Assembly: GCA_030147525.1 (NCBI GenBank)
Contig: JASBVF010000016.1
Location: forward strand, 1-64,000
DNA from: Bacteroidota bacterium
Lineage (GTDB): Bacteria; Bacteroidota; Bacteroidia; Chitinophagales; Saprospiraceae
DNA length: 64,000 nucleotides
Reading direction: 5' to 3'
Part shown: piece after piece, positions 32,593-41,159 of the stretch
Position numbering within the stretch: position 1 is the first letter of the stretch
How the letters are laid out: the number at the start of each line of letters is the position of its first letter
Position numbers and translations under genes: made by a program
Notes under the pieces: model-generated
Told to the model about the DNA's origin: nothing
The model's input: only the letters and a program-made list of their open reading frames with translations
Database searches by the model: none

Positions 32593-33591
32593 TCAGTTAA
32601 TCGAACGCAGGGCCGTATAACGCAGCAACAACTCCAACACCAGCAACCCCACCGCCAGCCAAACGAACCGGTAAAATTCCTCGCTGTATCGCTTCACGCT
32701 CGTGACCTCGATCTCCGTTTTTTCCAGCCGGTCAATTTCATTGTAAATCTCCTCCAGGCTGCGGGCGCTCGTGGCCCGGAAGTACCGCCCGCCCGTGAGG
32801 CTGGCAATTTGGCGAAGCAAATCTTCATCGATCTCCACCCGTGCAAGTCCGAAAACATAACGCCCGTCGCTGCGGCGGCTGATCGGCGTGAGTGCCTCGC
32901 CTTCCCGGCCTACACCTATAGTATATACTTTTACCCCGAATTCCTTCGCAATTTCGGCGGCAGTGAGCGGTTTCACATACCCGGCATTGTTCACGCCGTC
33001 GGTGAGCAGGATGATAACTTTACTTTTTGATTCGCTGTCCTTGATGCGATTGACGGCAGTGGCGAGACCCATGCCGATGGCAGTTCCATCTTCTAAAATA
33101 CCGCAGCGCAAACCATCGATGAAATCGTTGAGCACCCGGTGGTCGGTCGTCAGCGGACACTGTGTGAATGCCTCTCCGCTGAAAACGGCCAGCCCGATCC
33201 GGTCGAATTGCCGTTTGTTGACAAATTCGGTTGCTACCCGTTTGCTCACTTCCAGCCGGTCGGGTTTAAAATCCTGCGCCAGCATGCTGCTGGAAAGATC
33301 AATTACCAGGAAAATGTCGATGCCTTCTGCTTTGATTACCTCCTCCGTCAGCGTCCGTTGTGGCCGGGCGAGGGCAAAGACCAGGGCAATAAATGCCAGC
33401 GCCCGGAGTACGGGCAGCCATTTTTGAAGTTCACCTTTCCAGGATTTCAGTCCACGGGTGGCTTCCAGTGTCGGCATTTTCAGCGAGGTATGGTGTTGAC
33501 GGCGGCTGGAAAACCGATGCCATGCAAGTACCGGCAGTAGCAGCAACAGCAGGAAAAACCAGGGATGCAGGAAGGTGATATTAGTGAACAT
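32593..33591 (-). CDS. BatA-like von Willebrand factor A membrane protein
   Basis: The protein has 332 residues from ATG 33591, chosen because the membrane segment FLHPWFFLLLLLLPVLAW follows at once and the gene then overlaps its upstream neighbour by 11 nt; the frame extends 38 basic codons further. Membrane segments lie at ~8-24 and ~62-76 and near the C-terminus (FVWLAVGLLVLELLL). The VWA domain starts IDIFLVIDLSSSM with the metal-site motif DLSSS at D98, and continues LLTDGVNNAG. This is the BatA pattern from the Bacteroides aerotolerance operon. Confidence 0.87.
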   Translation of the reverse strand: MFTNITFLHPWFFLLLLLLPVLAWHRFSSRRQHHTSLKMPTLEATRGLKSWKGELQKWLPVLRALAFIALVFALARPQRTLTEEVIKAEGIDIFLVIDLSSSMLAQDFKPDRLEVSKRVATEFVNKRQFDRIGLAVFSGEAFTQCPLTTDHRVLNDFIDGLRCGILEDGTAIGMGLATAVNRIKDSESKSKVIILLTDGVNNAGYVKPLTAAEIAKEFGVKVYTIGVGREGEALTPISRRSDGRYVFGLARVEIDEDLLRQIASLTGGRYFRATSARSLEEIYNEIDRLEKTEIEVTSVKRYSEEFYRFVWLAVGLLVLELLLRYTALRSIN

Positions 33592-34516
33592 CTTTCGTTT
33601 CAGTTTCTTCCGCCGGCGTGGCGACCGGCTTGGTTTCAAGGATAAATTCTTCAACGTAGGCCATCGCCTGATCGTGAAAATCGGCAGGTGGCAGCGCCTT
33701 GGCAAACTTCACTAAATCTGCGGTCTGCAGAAGGTTTGTTAATTTTTCAGAAAGCGCCCGGTCGAAGTCTGACTTCCGGAGTTGCTCCAGAATTTCGTCG
33801 GTCGTTTGTTCCAGTGCAAGAATGCCAAAACGATTTTCAAGGTACTCCCGCACAATGTACGTCAGCTCGCTGTGGTATTCTTTTACCTGCCCCTGCTGCC
33901 AGAGCTTTTGCCTTTTCAACTCCTCCAGTTTTTGCAATGCAATTTCGTGAGGCGGCAGGATGATGGGCGGCAGAGGCGGCAGGTTTTTCCGGACCTTCCG
34001 TTTGCGAAGCACCAAAACAAGAACAATGGCCAGTAGCAAAACCCCGATGCCAATGATGTACCACAGGTAGTCCTGCCAGTTCGCTGGTTCCTCGATGATG
34101 GGTTTGATGTCTGCCAGGGTTGTGTCGGCTGTCGGCATTTTTACTTCGATGGGGATGTCATTGGTGAAAAATGTATCCTGCCGGCCGTTTTGCAGGTAAA
34201 CGACCGGGATCGGTGGCACCCGCAGGTAGCCGGAATCCCAGACCATGAAAATAAAATCTTTCCGCAGTCGAAGCGTGCCTCCGGTTTGTAAAGTATCCCA
34301 CCGGCTTTGCGCCAGGAACTCAATCGTCGAATCCTTCGGTACGGACGGGTTGATGGGCAGCAGTTGAACACCTTGTTCCTGGCTCACGTCAAGGTGCAGC
34401 CTCATCTGGTCGCCGAGCAGCATGTTGGTGCTGTCCAAGGTTGCTTTGGCGCTTACCTGTGCAGCAGCGATTTTTACCAACAATAAAAATGTGAACAAGC
34501 TGAAAAAATAGCGCAT
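33581..34516 (-). CDS. BatA-associated membrane protein (DUF4381-like)
   Basis: The protein has 311 residues from ATG 34516, which starts a signal peptide (MRYFFSLFTFLLLVKIAAAQ). A beta-rich domain follows (~20-150), then a membrane segment (~165-185, WYIIGIGVLLLAIVLVLVL) and a cytoplasmic helical tail with PPHEIALQKLEELKRQKLW and YHSELTYIVREYLENRFGI. The tail resembles DUF4381 proteins found between DUF58 and BatA genes. It overlaps batA by 11 nt. The rest of a Bat operon (moxR, DUF58, batB-D) is not here. Confidence 0.7.
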   Translation of the reverse strand: MRYFFSLFTFLLLVKIAAAQVSAKATLDSTNMLLGDQMRLHLDVSQEQGVQLLPINPSVPKDSTIEFLAQSRWDTLQTGGTLRLRKDFIFMVWDSGYLRVPPIPVVYLQNGRQDTFFTNDIPIEVKMPTADTTLADIKPIIEEPANWQDYLWYIIGIGVLLLAIVLVLVLRKRKVRKNLPPLPPIILPPHEIALQKLEELKRQKLWQQGQVKEYHSELTYIVREYLENRFGILALEQTTDEILEQLRKSDFDRALSEKLTNLLQTADLVKFAKALPPADFHDQAMAYVEEFILETKPVATPAEETETKDVH

Positions 34517-34627
34517 CGGACTTGATCTTTCCGAAAAGCTGGCAACTTTCCCTAAGTTGGCCCCGGTTTTCGGCTTTTTTTGAAAAGAGCCAAAATTACA
34601 CACTCACGGCAAACCCGGAAAATTTCG

Positions 34628-36235
34628 ATGACTTCACTTTGGCAAACCCGCAACTTTCGTGAAAATGCACTCGTGCTGGCGCTATTTTTCGCCATCGTTC
34701 ACCTTTTTTATGGTAAAACCATGCAGGCGGGCTTCGTCACCGACTTCACCGGCCTGCTTCAGCGACTCGATGGGTCGCCGTTCCGGGATTTTCTCACCTG
34801 CTTCGGCTTCCCGGCCATGCACCAGGTGACGAATTTTTTCCTGTATTTTTTTGTGAAATTATTCGGCACGAATGGCCTGCCGTGGTATCTCATTTTCACG
34901 ACGCTGCACGTGGCCAACGGCTTCCTCGGGTTTCATTTGATCAAAAAAATCTTCGCAAAATGCGGCCTCGAATCCTCTACCCTTCCGTCGCTGGCGGCTG
35001 CGCTCCTGTTCCTGCTCTCGCCCTACCAGGCCGACGCCGTCGTGTGGAAAGTCTGTTTCAATTTTTTGTTCTGCTCGCTGCTCATGCTCAGCTCGCTGTT
35101 GTTTTTGGTGAAATATTTTGAAACAAACCGGCAGCCGCACCTGCTCTGGTCACATGGACTTTTTGCACTGGCTTTGTTCACGTTCGAGCTGGCGGTGGCG
35201 CTGCCGTTGATGGTGGTGGTGCTGCCGCCCCGGGGCCGGGGTGTGCTCCTCCCTCAAATTTTACTCTTGGCCCTCTATTTTTTATCAAACAAACTCCTCC
35301 TCGGCGGCTGGGTCGGGCACTACGGCGAAGGGGTTCACCTCAATTTCAACTTGCAAACCATCGCCGCCAACCTGTTGAAATATTTTTCGAAATATCTGCT
35401 CTTCTGGCGGGAAATGCCGCACGGCTACCGGGAATCACTGCTCACTTTTTTTGAAAAACCGGTGGTGGCCTGGGCCGGCCTGGCGCTCGGACTGCTGCTG
35501 CTGGGCCTTGGGATTTATTTTTTCAAGAAAATTTCACCCAAACTGCGGGCGGCGGGACTGGGTTGGCTGCTGTTTTTCCTGGCGCTGGCGCCGGTGAGCA
35601 ACCTGCACGTGGCCTGGGTGCTACAGGGGGAAAACGACCGCTACGGCTACCTCGCTTCACTGTTTTTTTTCGCCGGGGCGGTGGCGTTGCTGCAATTTTT
35701 TCACCGGTACATCCGCTTCGGGCTGCTGGCGGTGTGGCTGTTGATTTCGGTTTTTTATTTAAACAAAATCACTACCGGCTGGCAGCACAGCGCCCGTATC
35801 GTCCACGGACTGCTCGATGATTTTCGCTGGACGGATGCGCCGGAGGTGTACGTGCTGGCCTTCCCCGAAAACTACGACGGCCTGCCCATGTTCAAGGATT
35901 TTTCAAAGCAAGACTTGGCACTGAAAGATGCGCTGAAATACCTCGCCGGAAAGGAAACGTCCGGGAAATTTTACCAGATCGCCCAGTTCAACATGACCAG
36001 CCCGGCGGACGGCACGAGCTTGGAGGTGGATTCGGCGGGCGTTTTTCACGTAAAATTTAACCAATGGGGCAACTGGTGGTGGCGCAACGGCGTGGGTACG
36101 CTGGACTACGAAACGGAGCGTTACCGCTTCAACGTGGAAGGCAACGGCAGCCGGGTGGAATTGAAACAGGCGCCTGCGGCTGGGGCTGTTTTCATATATT
36201 CAACAGGTGAAAAATGGATGGCTGTCGATCGTTAG
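34628..36235 (+). CDS. Polytopic membrane protein, GT-C glycosyltransferase-like
   Basis: The protein has 535 residues from ATG 34628; a TTG at 34580 would add 16 residues. About ten to eleven hydrophobic segments cover residues ~15-395, and a soluble domain follows (~400-535). The first loop after TM1 (TMQAGFVTDFTGLLQRLDGS) and the NDRYGYLASLFFF segment recall the GT-C/TMTC-type glycosyltransferases that use lipid-linked sugars. The assignment rests on topology and short motifs only. Divergent from the Bat pair. Confidence 0.55.
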   Translation: MTSLWQTRNFRENALVLALFFAIVHLFYGKTMQAGFVTDFTGLLQRLDGSPFRDFLTCFGFPAMHQVTNFFLYFFVKLFGTNGLPWYLIFTTLHVANGFLGFHLIKKIFAKCGLESSTLPSLAAALLFLLSPYQADAVVWKVCFNFLFCSLLMLSSLLFLVKYFETNRQPHLLWSHGLFALALFTFELAVALPLMVVVLPPRGRGVLLPQILLLALYFLSNKLLLGGWVGHYGEGVHLNFNLQTIAANLLKYFSKYLLFWREMPHGYRESLLTFFEKPVVAWAGLALGLLLLGLGIYFFKKISPKLRAAGLGWLLFFLALAPVSNLHVAWVLQGENDRYGYLASLFFFAGAVALLQFFHRYIRFGLLAVWLLISVFYLNKITTGWQHSARIVHGLLDDFRWTDAPEVYVLAFPENYDGLPMFKDFSKQDLALKDALKYLAGKETSGKFYQIAQFNMTSPADGTSLEVDSAGVFHVKFNQWGNWWWRNGVGTLDYETERYRFNVEGNGSRVELKQAPAAGAVFIYSTGEKWMAVDR

Positions 36236-36263
36236 GAAAATAAGTAACCTTCACTTTGACCGC

Positions 36264-36308
36264 TGGCAGCAAACGGCCAACAGCTAACAGCCCAAAGCCA
36301 ACAGCCTC
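36264..36308. repeat. Word-repeat tract, 7-nt period
   Basis: AACGGCC, AACAGCT, AACAGCC, CAAAGCC, AACAGCC occupy the gap between two convergent genes. Confidence 0.6.
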
Positions 36309-37755
36309 AATTTTTCCAATCCTTCAGTTCCTGCTCCGTATGTTTCAGCTCGATGTTCACGCCATATTTTTCACGGATGTGCTTCGCCAACTGGTCGGCG
36401 GCGTACACCGAACGGTGCTGGCCGCCCGTGCAGCCGAAGTTGATGGTGAGGCTGGTGAAACTGCGCTCGATGTAGTTCTCGATGGCGGGATCGGTGATGA
36501 GGTAAACCTGGTTTAAAAATTCCTCCATCTCCGAGTGGTGTTGCAGGAAATTGATGACGGCCTCGTCACGGCCCGTCAGTTTTTTGTAGGGTTCGTAGCG
36601 GCCGGGGTTGTGGATGAAACGGCAGTCGAACACGAAGCCGCCGCCGTTGCCGGAGGGGTCGGACGGGATGCCCCGCTTATAGGAAAAACTCTGGATCGTC
36701 ACCGTCAGCAAGCTCGACGAGGCTTTGATTTTGTCGAACGGCTCGAATTTTTTGGACTCGACAATGCCGTGGAGCGCCCGTGTCAGTTCGGGCAGTTCGA
36801 CGGGAAAGCTGGCATTTTCCAAAATCCATTTTACGTTGCGGATGGCGAAGGGAATGCTTTTGATGAAATACTCCTTCCGCTCGAACAGCCCCCGGAAGCC
36901 GTAAGTCCCGAAGGTTTGGATGCTGCGGATGAGCACGTAGCCGTAGAAGTGTTCGATGAATTTTTCCCGGTCCACGGAGATGAGTTTTTCGAGGGCGTCG
37001 AGGTAGTGGTTGAGGAGGTCCCGGCGGATGTCGTCGGGGATGTTGGCCTTGGCCTGGTAGAGCAGCGAGGCCAGGTCGTATTGCAGGGCGCCCCGCCTTC
37101 CGCCCTGATAATCAATGAAATACGGCTCGCCGCTGCGGATCATGATGTTGCGGGTCTGGAAGTCCCGGAACATGAAATGGCTGCAATCAGTGGTGAGCAG
37201 GTATTCGGCGAAGCGGTCGATGTCGTCTTCGAGCAGTTGCTCGTCGAAGGGGATGCGGGCCAGTTTCAGAAAATAATATTTGAACGTGTTGAAATCCCAG
37301 AGCATGCTCTGCTTGTCGAACGCTGCACGGGGGTAGCACACGCTGAAGTCGAGACCCTGGCCGCCCTGCACTTGCAGCAGGGCCAGTTTTTCCACTACTT
37401 TTTTATAAATCTGGACGAGGTAATCGGGGAAGTAGTCGCCCGTTTGCAGCAGGTAGCTGTACAGCGTGGTAGCGCCGAGGTCTTCCTGGAGGTACACATT
37501 TTGGTCGAGGTTTTCGGCGTAGATGGTGGGCACGGGCAGGCCTTTTTCTTTGAAATGTTTGGAAAAAGTGAGGAAGGCCTGGTTCTCCTTGCGGTCGAGG
37601 TTGTGAGCGCCGACAGCCACTTTGTCCTTGCTGCTCAAGCGATAGTACACCCGGTGCGAGCCGCTCGGCGCCAGCGGCAGAACGAGAGTGGGGCGCTCGC
37701 CGGCCCATTGTTCGAAGAGGTTGGAGAGGGAGGATTCGATGTGGTTGGTGGACAT
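36307..37755 (-). CDS. Aminosugar-kinase-like (APH fold) domain fused to the RapZ C-terminal domain
   Basis: A 482-residue fusion. Residues ~15-320 have the aminoglycoside-phosphotransferase/AmgK kinase fold: APSGSHRVYYRL nucleotide loop, YLQEDLGATTLYSYL, catalytic HFMFRDFQTRNIMI (D198) and metal-binding FIDYQGGRRGALQYDLASLL (D215). Residues ~348-478 match the C-terminal domain of RapZ: GFVFDCRFIHNPGRYEPYKK, LTGRDEAVINFL and INFGCTGGQHRSVYAADQLA. In E. coli RapZ that domain binds sRNA and glucosamine-6-phosphate, but sits behind a P-loop ATPase domain. Here a sugar-kinase-type domain replaces it. Inference: links amino-sugar (cell-wall precursor) status to phosphorylation or signalling. Confidence 0.88.
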   Translation of the reverse strand: MSTNHIESSLSNLFEQWAGERPTLVLPLAPSGSHRVYYRLSSKDKVAVGAHNLDRKENQAFLTFSKHFKEKGLPVPTIYAENLDQNVYLQEDLGATTLYSYLLQTGDYFPDYLVQIYKKVVEKLALLQVQGGQGLDFSVCYPRAAFDKQSMLWDFNTFKYYFLKLARIPFDEQLLEDDIDRFAEYLLTTDCSHFMFRDFQTRNIMIRSGEPYFIDYQGGRRGALQYDLASLLYQAKANIPDDIRRDLLNHYLDALEKLISVDREKFIEHFYGYVLIRSIQTFGTYGFRGLFERKEYFIKSIPFAIRNVKWILENASFPVELPELTRALHGIVESKKFEPFDKIKASSSLLTVTIQSFSYKRGIPSDPSGNGGGFVFDCRFIHNPGRYEPYKKLTGRDEAVINFLQHHSEMEEFLNQVYLITDPAIENYIERSFTSLTINFGCTGGQHRSVYAADQLAKHIREKYGVNIELKHTEQELKDWKN

Positions 37756-37932
37756 GTTGATTTAATTTTTTTGACAATGTTTGGTGCTGAAATTGGCCTA
37801 TCCTTTTTTAGTCAGAAATCAGACGCTTTTTAAATCCTAATGACGGGGAGCTTTCTTTTTGACAGGCAAAAATCTACTTTTAGGACAGATTCCTGATTTG
37901 TTGATCTCATAACCTCTAAAATATTTCAAAAA

Positions 37933-40900
37933 ATGAAAAACCTCTGCTTAACATGCCTATTGGTTATTTCGACCTTTACCAATACTCTCCTATTTTCTCA
38001 GCCAGCTAATGCTGAAATAGCTGAAGAATTAATTTACGACTACACAGATGAGGGGGGTGCTTACTACATCAGGACGATCATCCACTTCAGTAACCTGGGT
38101 ACTAATCCAAACGATGATGCACTTTATGCAAGAGCGAAAAACATCATGGACTACATCAACAGTGTTTACAACCCGTATGGCATTTATTTCGTTGCCGTCA
38201 GCAGTTGCAACGGTAATCCGGTATCTTATGATTGTCCTCTTCCCCTAGTCGTGCCTTATGTTTTAGAAAATTTCACATCATTCGAACCTCCGTCCACATC
38301 AAGATGCGCTAGTGCCATAGACATTTTCGATGTAGGCGATGGTGGGGCTTTTTTGGGTGATGCGTTTAGCGAACCCAATACTTACCTTCGCTCCGGGGGC
38401 AGCTTCAATAACATCCCAGCTACGCTTTCCCCAAATTTAATCCACGAAATCGGGCATTGTCTTGGTTTACTTCACACTTACGTAGGTTTTTATGACAATA
38501 TCAATGGTACACCGGATGCTTGCGAAGAAGACCCGTCAACTTGTTGGAACTCTAGCTACCCGAACATTGATCCTTGCATTTGCTGCGAAGACAATGTCTG
38601 CGATACAAAGCTTACGCCTAACGAATTGGTGATCAATAGTAGTTGCCAGTTGGTATCACATCAAAACTGGACTCCCCCGTTAACGGATAAAGAGTACCGG
38701 AACTACATGTCCGGTGCCACATCTGATGTCAATCTCACCAGCCAGACTCAGCTTTGTTTCAACCGCTTTACGTCCGGACAAGTAGCCCGGATGCGGGCTT
38801 ACCTGCGTTCCTCCACTACCCTGAACCCCGTCCAGCTAAAAACCACGGCCTATTCCGGTACCCTTCCAGGCGGCGTTTATGGCAACATTGTGGTAAAATC
38901 CGGTCAGACTTTGGAAATCACTTCTCCGGTTGAAATGTTGCCGGGAGCAAGCATCCGGGTAGAAAAAGGCGCCTTGCTGGAAGTCAAATCCACTGTCACA
39001 GTATTTGGATGCGATGGTCTGTGGAGAGGGATTATCGTGGATGGCGAGGTAGGGTTGTCCCAAACAACTCAAAACCAGGGGAAAGTCAAAGTAAACTATC
39101 CGGACAGGATAGAACATGCCAGGATAGGTATTGATGTTCAAAGTATAGATAGTAATGACGAACCGATTGATGGCACTGGCGGCGGTATCATCACCGTCTT
39201 GTCCGGCAAGTTTTTCAACTGTATCACCGGGATTCGTTATGGTGAATACAAAGCAATAGGAGCTGCCAATATCAGCTACCTGATTGGAGCAGAATTTACC
39301 GTCAACGATGACTATCGCAGCGAGGAGCGGCCCACTTTGCTTGACCTGACAGCCATTACCATGTTAAATATTGCAACCTGTAAATTGCAGGATTTGCGTA
39401 ATAATTGCGGAGGTCCCCTCAGCCGGGCCGTAGGGATTGATTCAAAAAACGCTTCTTTCCGGGTTTCTTATAATTCCAGTTTCAGAAACCTCCGGTTCGG
39501 GATCAGGGCCGATAAACTTGCTGCTTTGAGCGGGTCGTACTCAGTCTCTTCAAGTAGTTTTACGGGCTGTTACCGGGGTATTTCCTCCAATAACTTTAGT
39601 TCTTTTCGCATAATTGGGAACGACTTTGAAGTAAGGATGCCCGATGGTTGTCAGGCTGGCGGCCCTGAACAAAAGGAGGTGAAAGGGGTAGAGTTGATGG
39701 GCAACGCTGCCGGGTTCGGCTTTTACCGGAACTCCTTTTTCTATAACGGAACGGCACTGCCGGATGAAACGCTCATCGGTACGGATGTGATCGATTTAGA
39801 GGAAGGGATGAATAACGTGATTCGAGAGAATGATTATTCTAATTTGCATGTCGGGAACAGGGCAATGGGGTATAATGGATATGCTCCACCTGGTGATGGA
39901 TTGGTCTATCTGTGCAATACAATCAATGACTATAGCTTTTCCCCTGCTGGTGATGCAGAGGAACGAAGTAATTATTTGATAGCGGTTGGGAGTACTATAA
40001 GAAAAACACAGGGTATTACAATTGATGCAAACAACGCTATTCCAACTGGTAACAAATTTTCAGAAGATGCTTATAGCTTTCAAAATTTAAACTTGTCAGA
40101 TACGATCGACTATTATTATTACGAGAATGATCAAGATCAAGATCCTACATCAACTGGGATTGGATATACTGGAGTAACCTTAAAAAACGTAAACTTTCCA
40201 AATTCAGAATGTCCACTTCCTCCTATTCCACCTTGTGATCCCTGTACTACTTTGACAGAACTGAATTTGTTGAAAAATCACTTTTACCAGGTAAAACAAC
40301 AATGGCTGGATAGAAAGGCAGAATTGCCCAATATCACTGATACCACTGAATTGAAAGCTAAAATAGACACACTTTCAAGTTTAAGGCTCGAAATGAACAA
40401 GGGGGCAAGCAGGGTTTTGCGTCACTATGAACAGGATACCGTTTTCATTGAGGTGGATACGATCCTGGCTTGGTTAGAACGATCAGAAACTTATCCCGCC
40501 GACTTGCACTTGACAAGTCACTACTTTTTTACCAAGGATTTTGATGCGTTTGATACGTTATGGAGCCAAATTCCAGCAAGATATGGTCTTCAAGATGCCA
40601 GACTTGCCTCTTTCAATGAGCTTGGCCTGGTGTATGCAACTGTGCGGCAACATCTGGAAGCCGGAGGAGCTTTAAACAAATTGCCCAATACCGTTGTCGA
40701 TTCACTGCTTTTTTGGGCCGATTGGTGTTCCCAACCTGGTTTTCTTGCTCAAATCTTACTTTGGCGGAATGGGATAGAAACGGAACCTGACTGTACTGGT
40801 GAAGGGCTGGGCGACCGGTCTAGTTTGGAGGTGGAAAATATAAGGAATCGAGTAAATCCCCCTTACCGGATTTATCCTAATCCAGCCAATTATTCTGTCA

Positions 40901-41103
40901 CCGTTGAAGTTCAGGAAGAATTAGGTAACGGGAAAATAAGCCTTTACAATCTTCAAGGTAATCTTCTATCTGTTGTTTTATTCCAATCTTCAAGCGACAG
41001 AATTGAACTGCCAACTTCACAATTTAATCCAGGGATCTATTTTCTGGAAATCCGTGCATCTGCCGGTGCTATCTACAGATCTAAAATCATAATCAGCCAC
41101 TAA
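37933..41103 (+). CDS. T9SS-secreted M43-like metalloprotease with beta-helix-like middle
   Basis: A 1056-residue protein with a signal peptide (MKNLCLTCLLVISTFTNTLL). The metzincin zinc motif is LIHEIGHCLGLLHT (H171, E172, H175, H181), with a Met-turn candidate in YRNYMSGA (~257), as in pappalysin/M43 enzymes. Cys pairs surround it (CEEDPSTC, CICCEDNVC). Residues ~300-720 look like a right-handed beta-helix (GVYGNIVVKSGQTLEI, FFNCITGIRYGEY, FTGCYRGISSNNFSSFRI). A helical linker is followed by a type A sorting domain (~975-1056: YRIYPNPANYSVTVEV, FNPGIYFLEI). It is AT-rich against its housekeeping neighbours. Forms a likely pair with the next gene. Confidence 0.88.
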   Translation: MKNLCLTCLLVISTFTNTLLFSQPANAEIAEELIYDYTDEGGAYYIRTIIHFSNLGTNPNDDALYARAKNIMDYINSVYNPYGIYFVAVSSCNGNPVSYDCPLPLVVPYVLENFTSFEPPSTSRCASAIDIFDVGDGGAFLGDAFSEPNTYLRSGGSFNNIPATLSPNLIHEIGHCLGLLHTYVGFYDNINGTPDACEEDPSTCWNSSYPNIDPCICCEDNVCDTKLTPNELVINSSCQLVSHQNWTPPLTDKEYRNYMSGATSDVNLTSQTQLCFNRFTSGQVARMRAYLRSSTTLNPVQLKTTAYSGTLPGGVYGNIVVKSGQTLEITSPVEMLPGASIRVEKGALLEVKSTVTVFGCDGLWRGIIVDGEVGLSQTTQNQGKVKVNYPDRIEHARIGIDVQSIDSNDEPIDGTGGGIITVLSGKFFNCITGIRYGEYKAIGAANISYLIGAEFTVNDDYRSEERPTLLDLTAITMLNIATCKLQDLRNNCGGPLSRAVGIDSKNASFRVSYNSSFRNLRFGIRADKLAALSGSYSVSSSSFTGCYRGISSNNFSSFRIIGNDFEVRMPDGCQAGGPEQKEVKGVELMGNAAGFGFYRNSFFYNGTALPDETLIGTDVIDLEEGMNNVIRENDYSNLHVGNRAMGYNGYAPPGDGLVYLCNTINDYSFSPAGDAEERSNYLIAVGSTIRKTQGITIDANNAIPTGNKFSEDAYSFQNLNLSDTIDYYYYENDQDQDPTSTGIGYTGVTLKNVNFPNSECPLPPIPPCDPCTTLTELNLLKNHFYQVKQQWLDRKAELPNITDTTELKAKIDTLSSLRLEMNKGASRVLRHYEQDTVFIEVDTILAWLERSETYPADLHLTSHYFFTKDFDAFDTLWSQIPARYGLQDARLASFNELGLVYATVRQHLEAGGALNKLPNTVVDSLLFWADWCSQPGFLAQILLWRNGIETEPDCTGEGLGDRSSLEVENIRNRVNPPYRIYPNPANYSVTVEVQEELGNGKISLYNLQGNLLSVVLFQSSSDRIELPTSQFNPGIYFLEIRASAGAIYRSKIIISH

Positions 41104-41112
41104 GATTTACTA

Positions 41113-41146
41113 GCAGTCCGGTTGGGGTAAAACCCAACCGGACTGC
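41113..41146. terminator. 14-bp perfect hairpin between the two cargo genes
   Basis: GCAGTCCGGTTGGG pairs exactly with CCCAACCGGACTGC around a 6-nt loop. There is no T-run, so it may attenuate or stabilise the mRNA between the two genes rather than terminate fully. Confidence 0.55.
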
Positions 41147-41159
41147 CAGTATTGTTATC

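Noticed and set aside
36535-37833. 432-codon plus-strand frame opposite the kinase-RapZ fusion
   Set aside because: The sense gene has strong conserved motifs through its whole length; the antisense translation has none.
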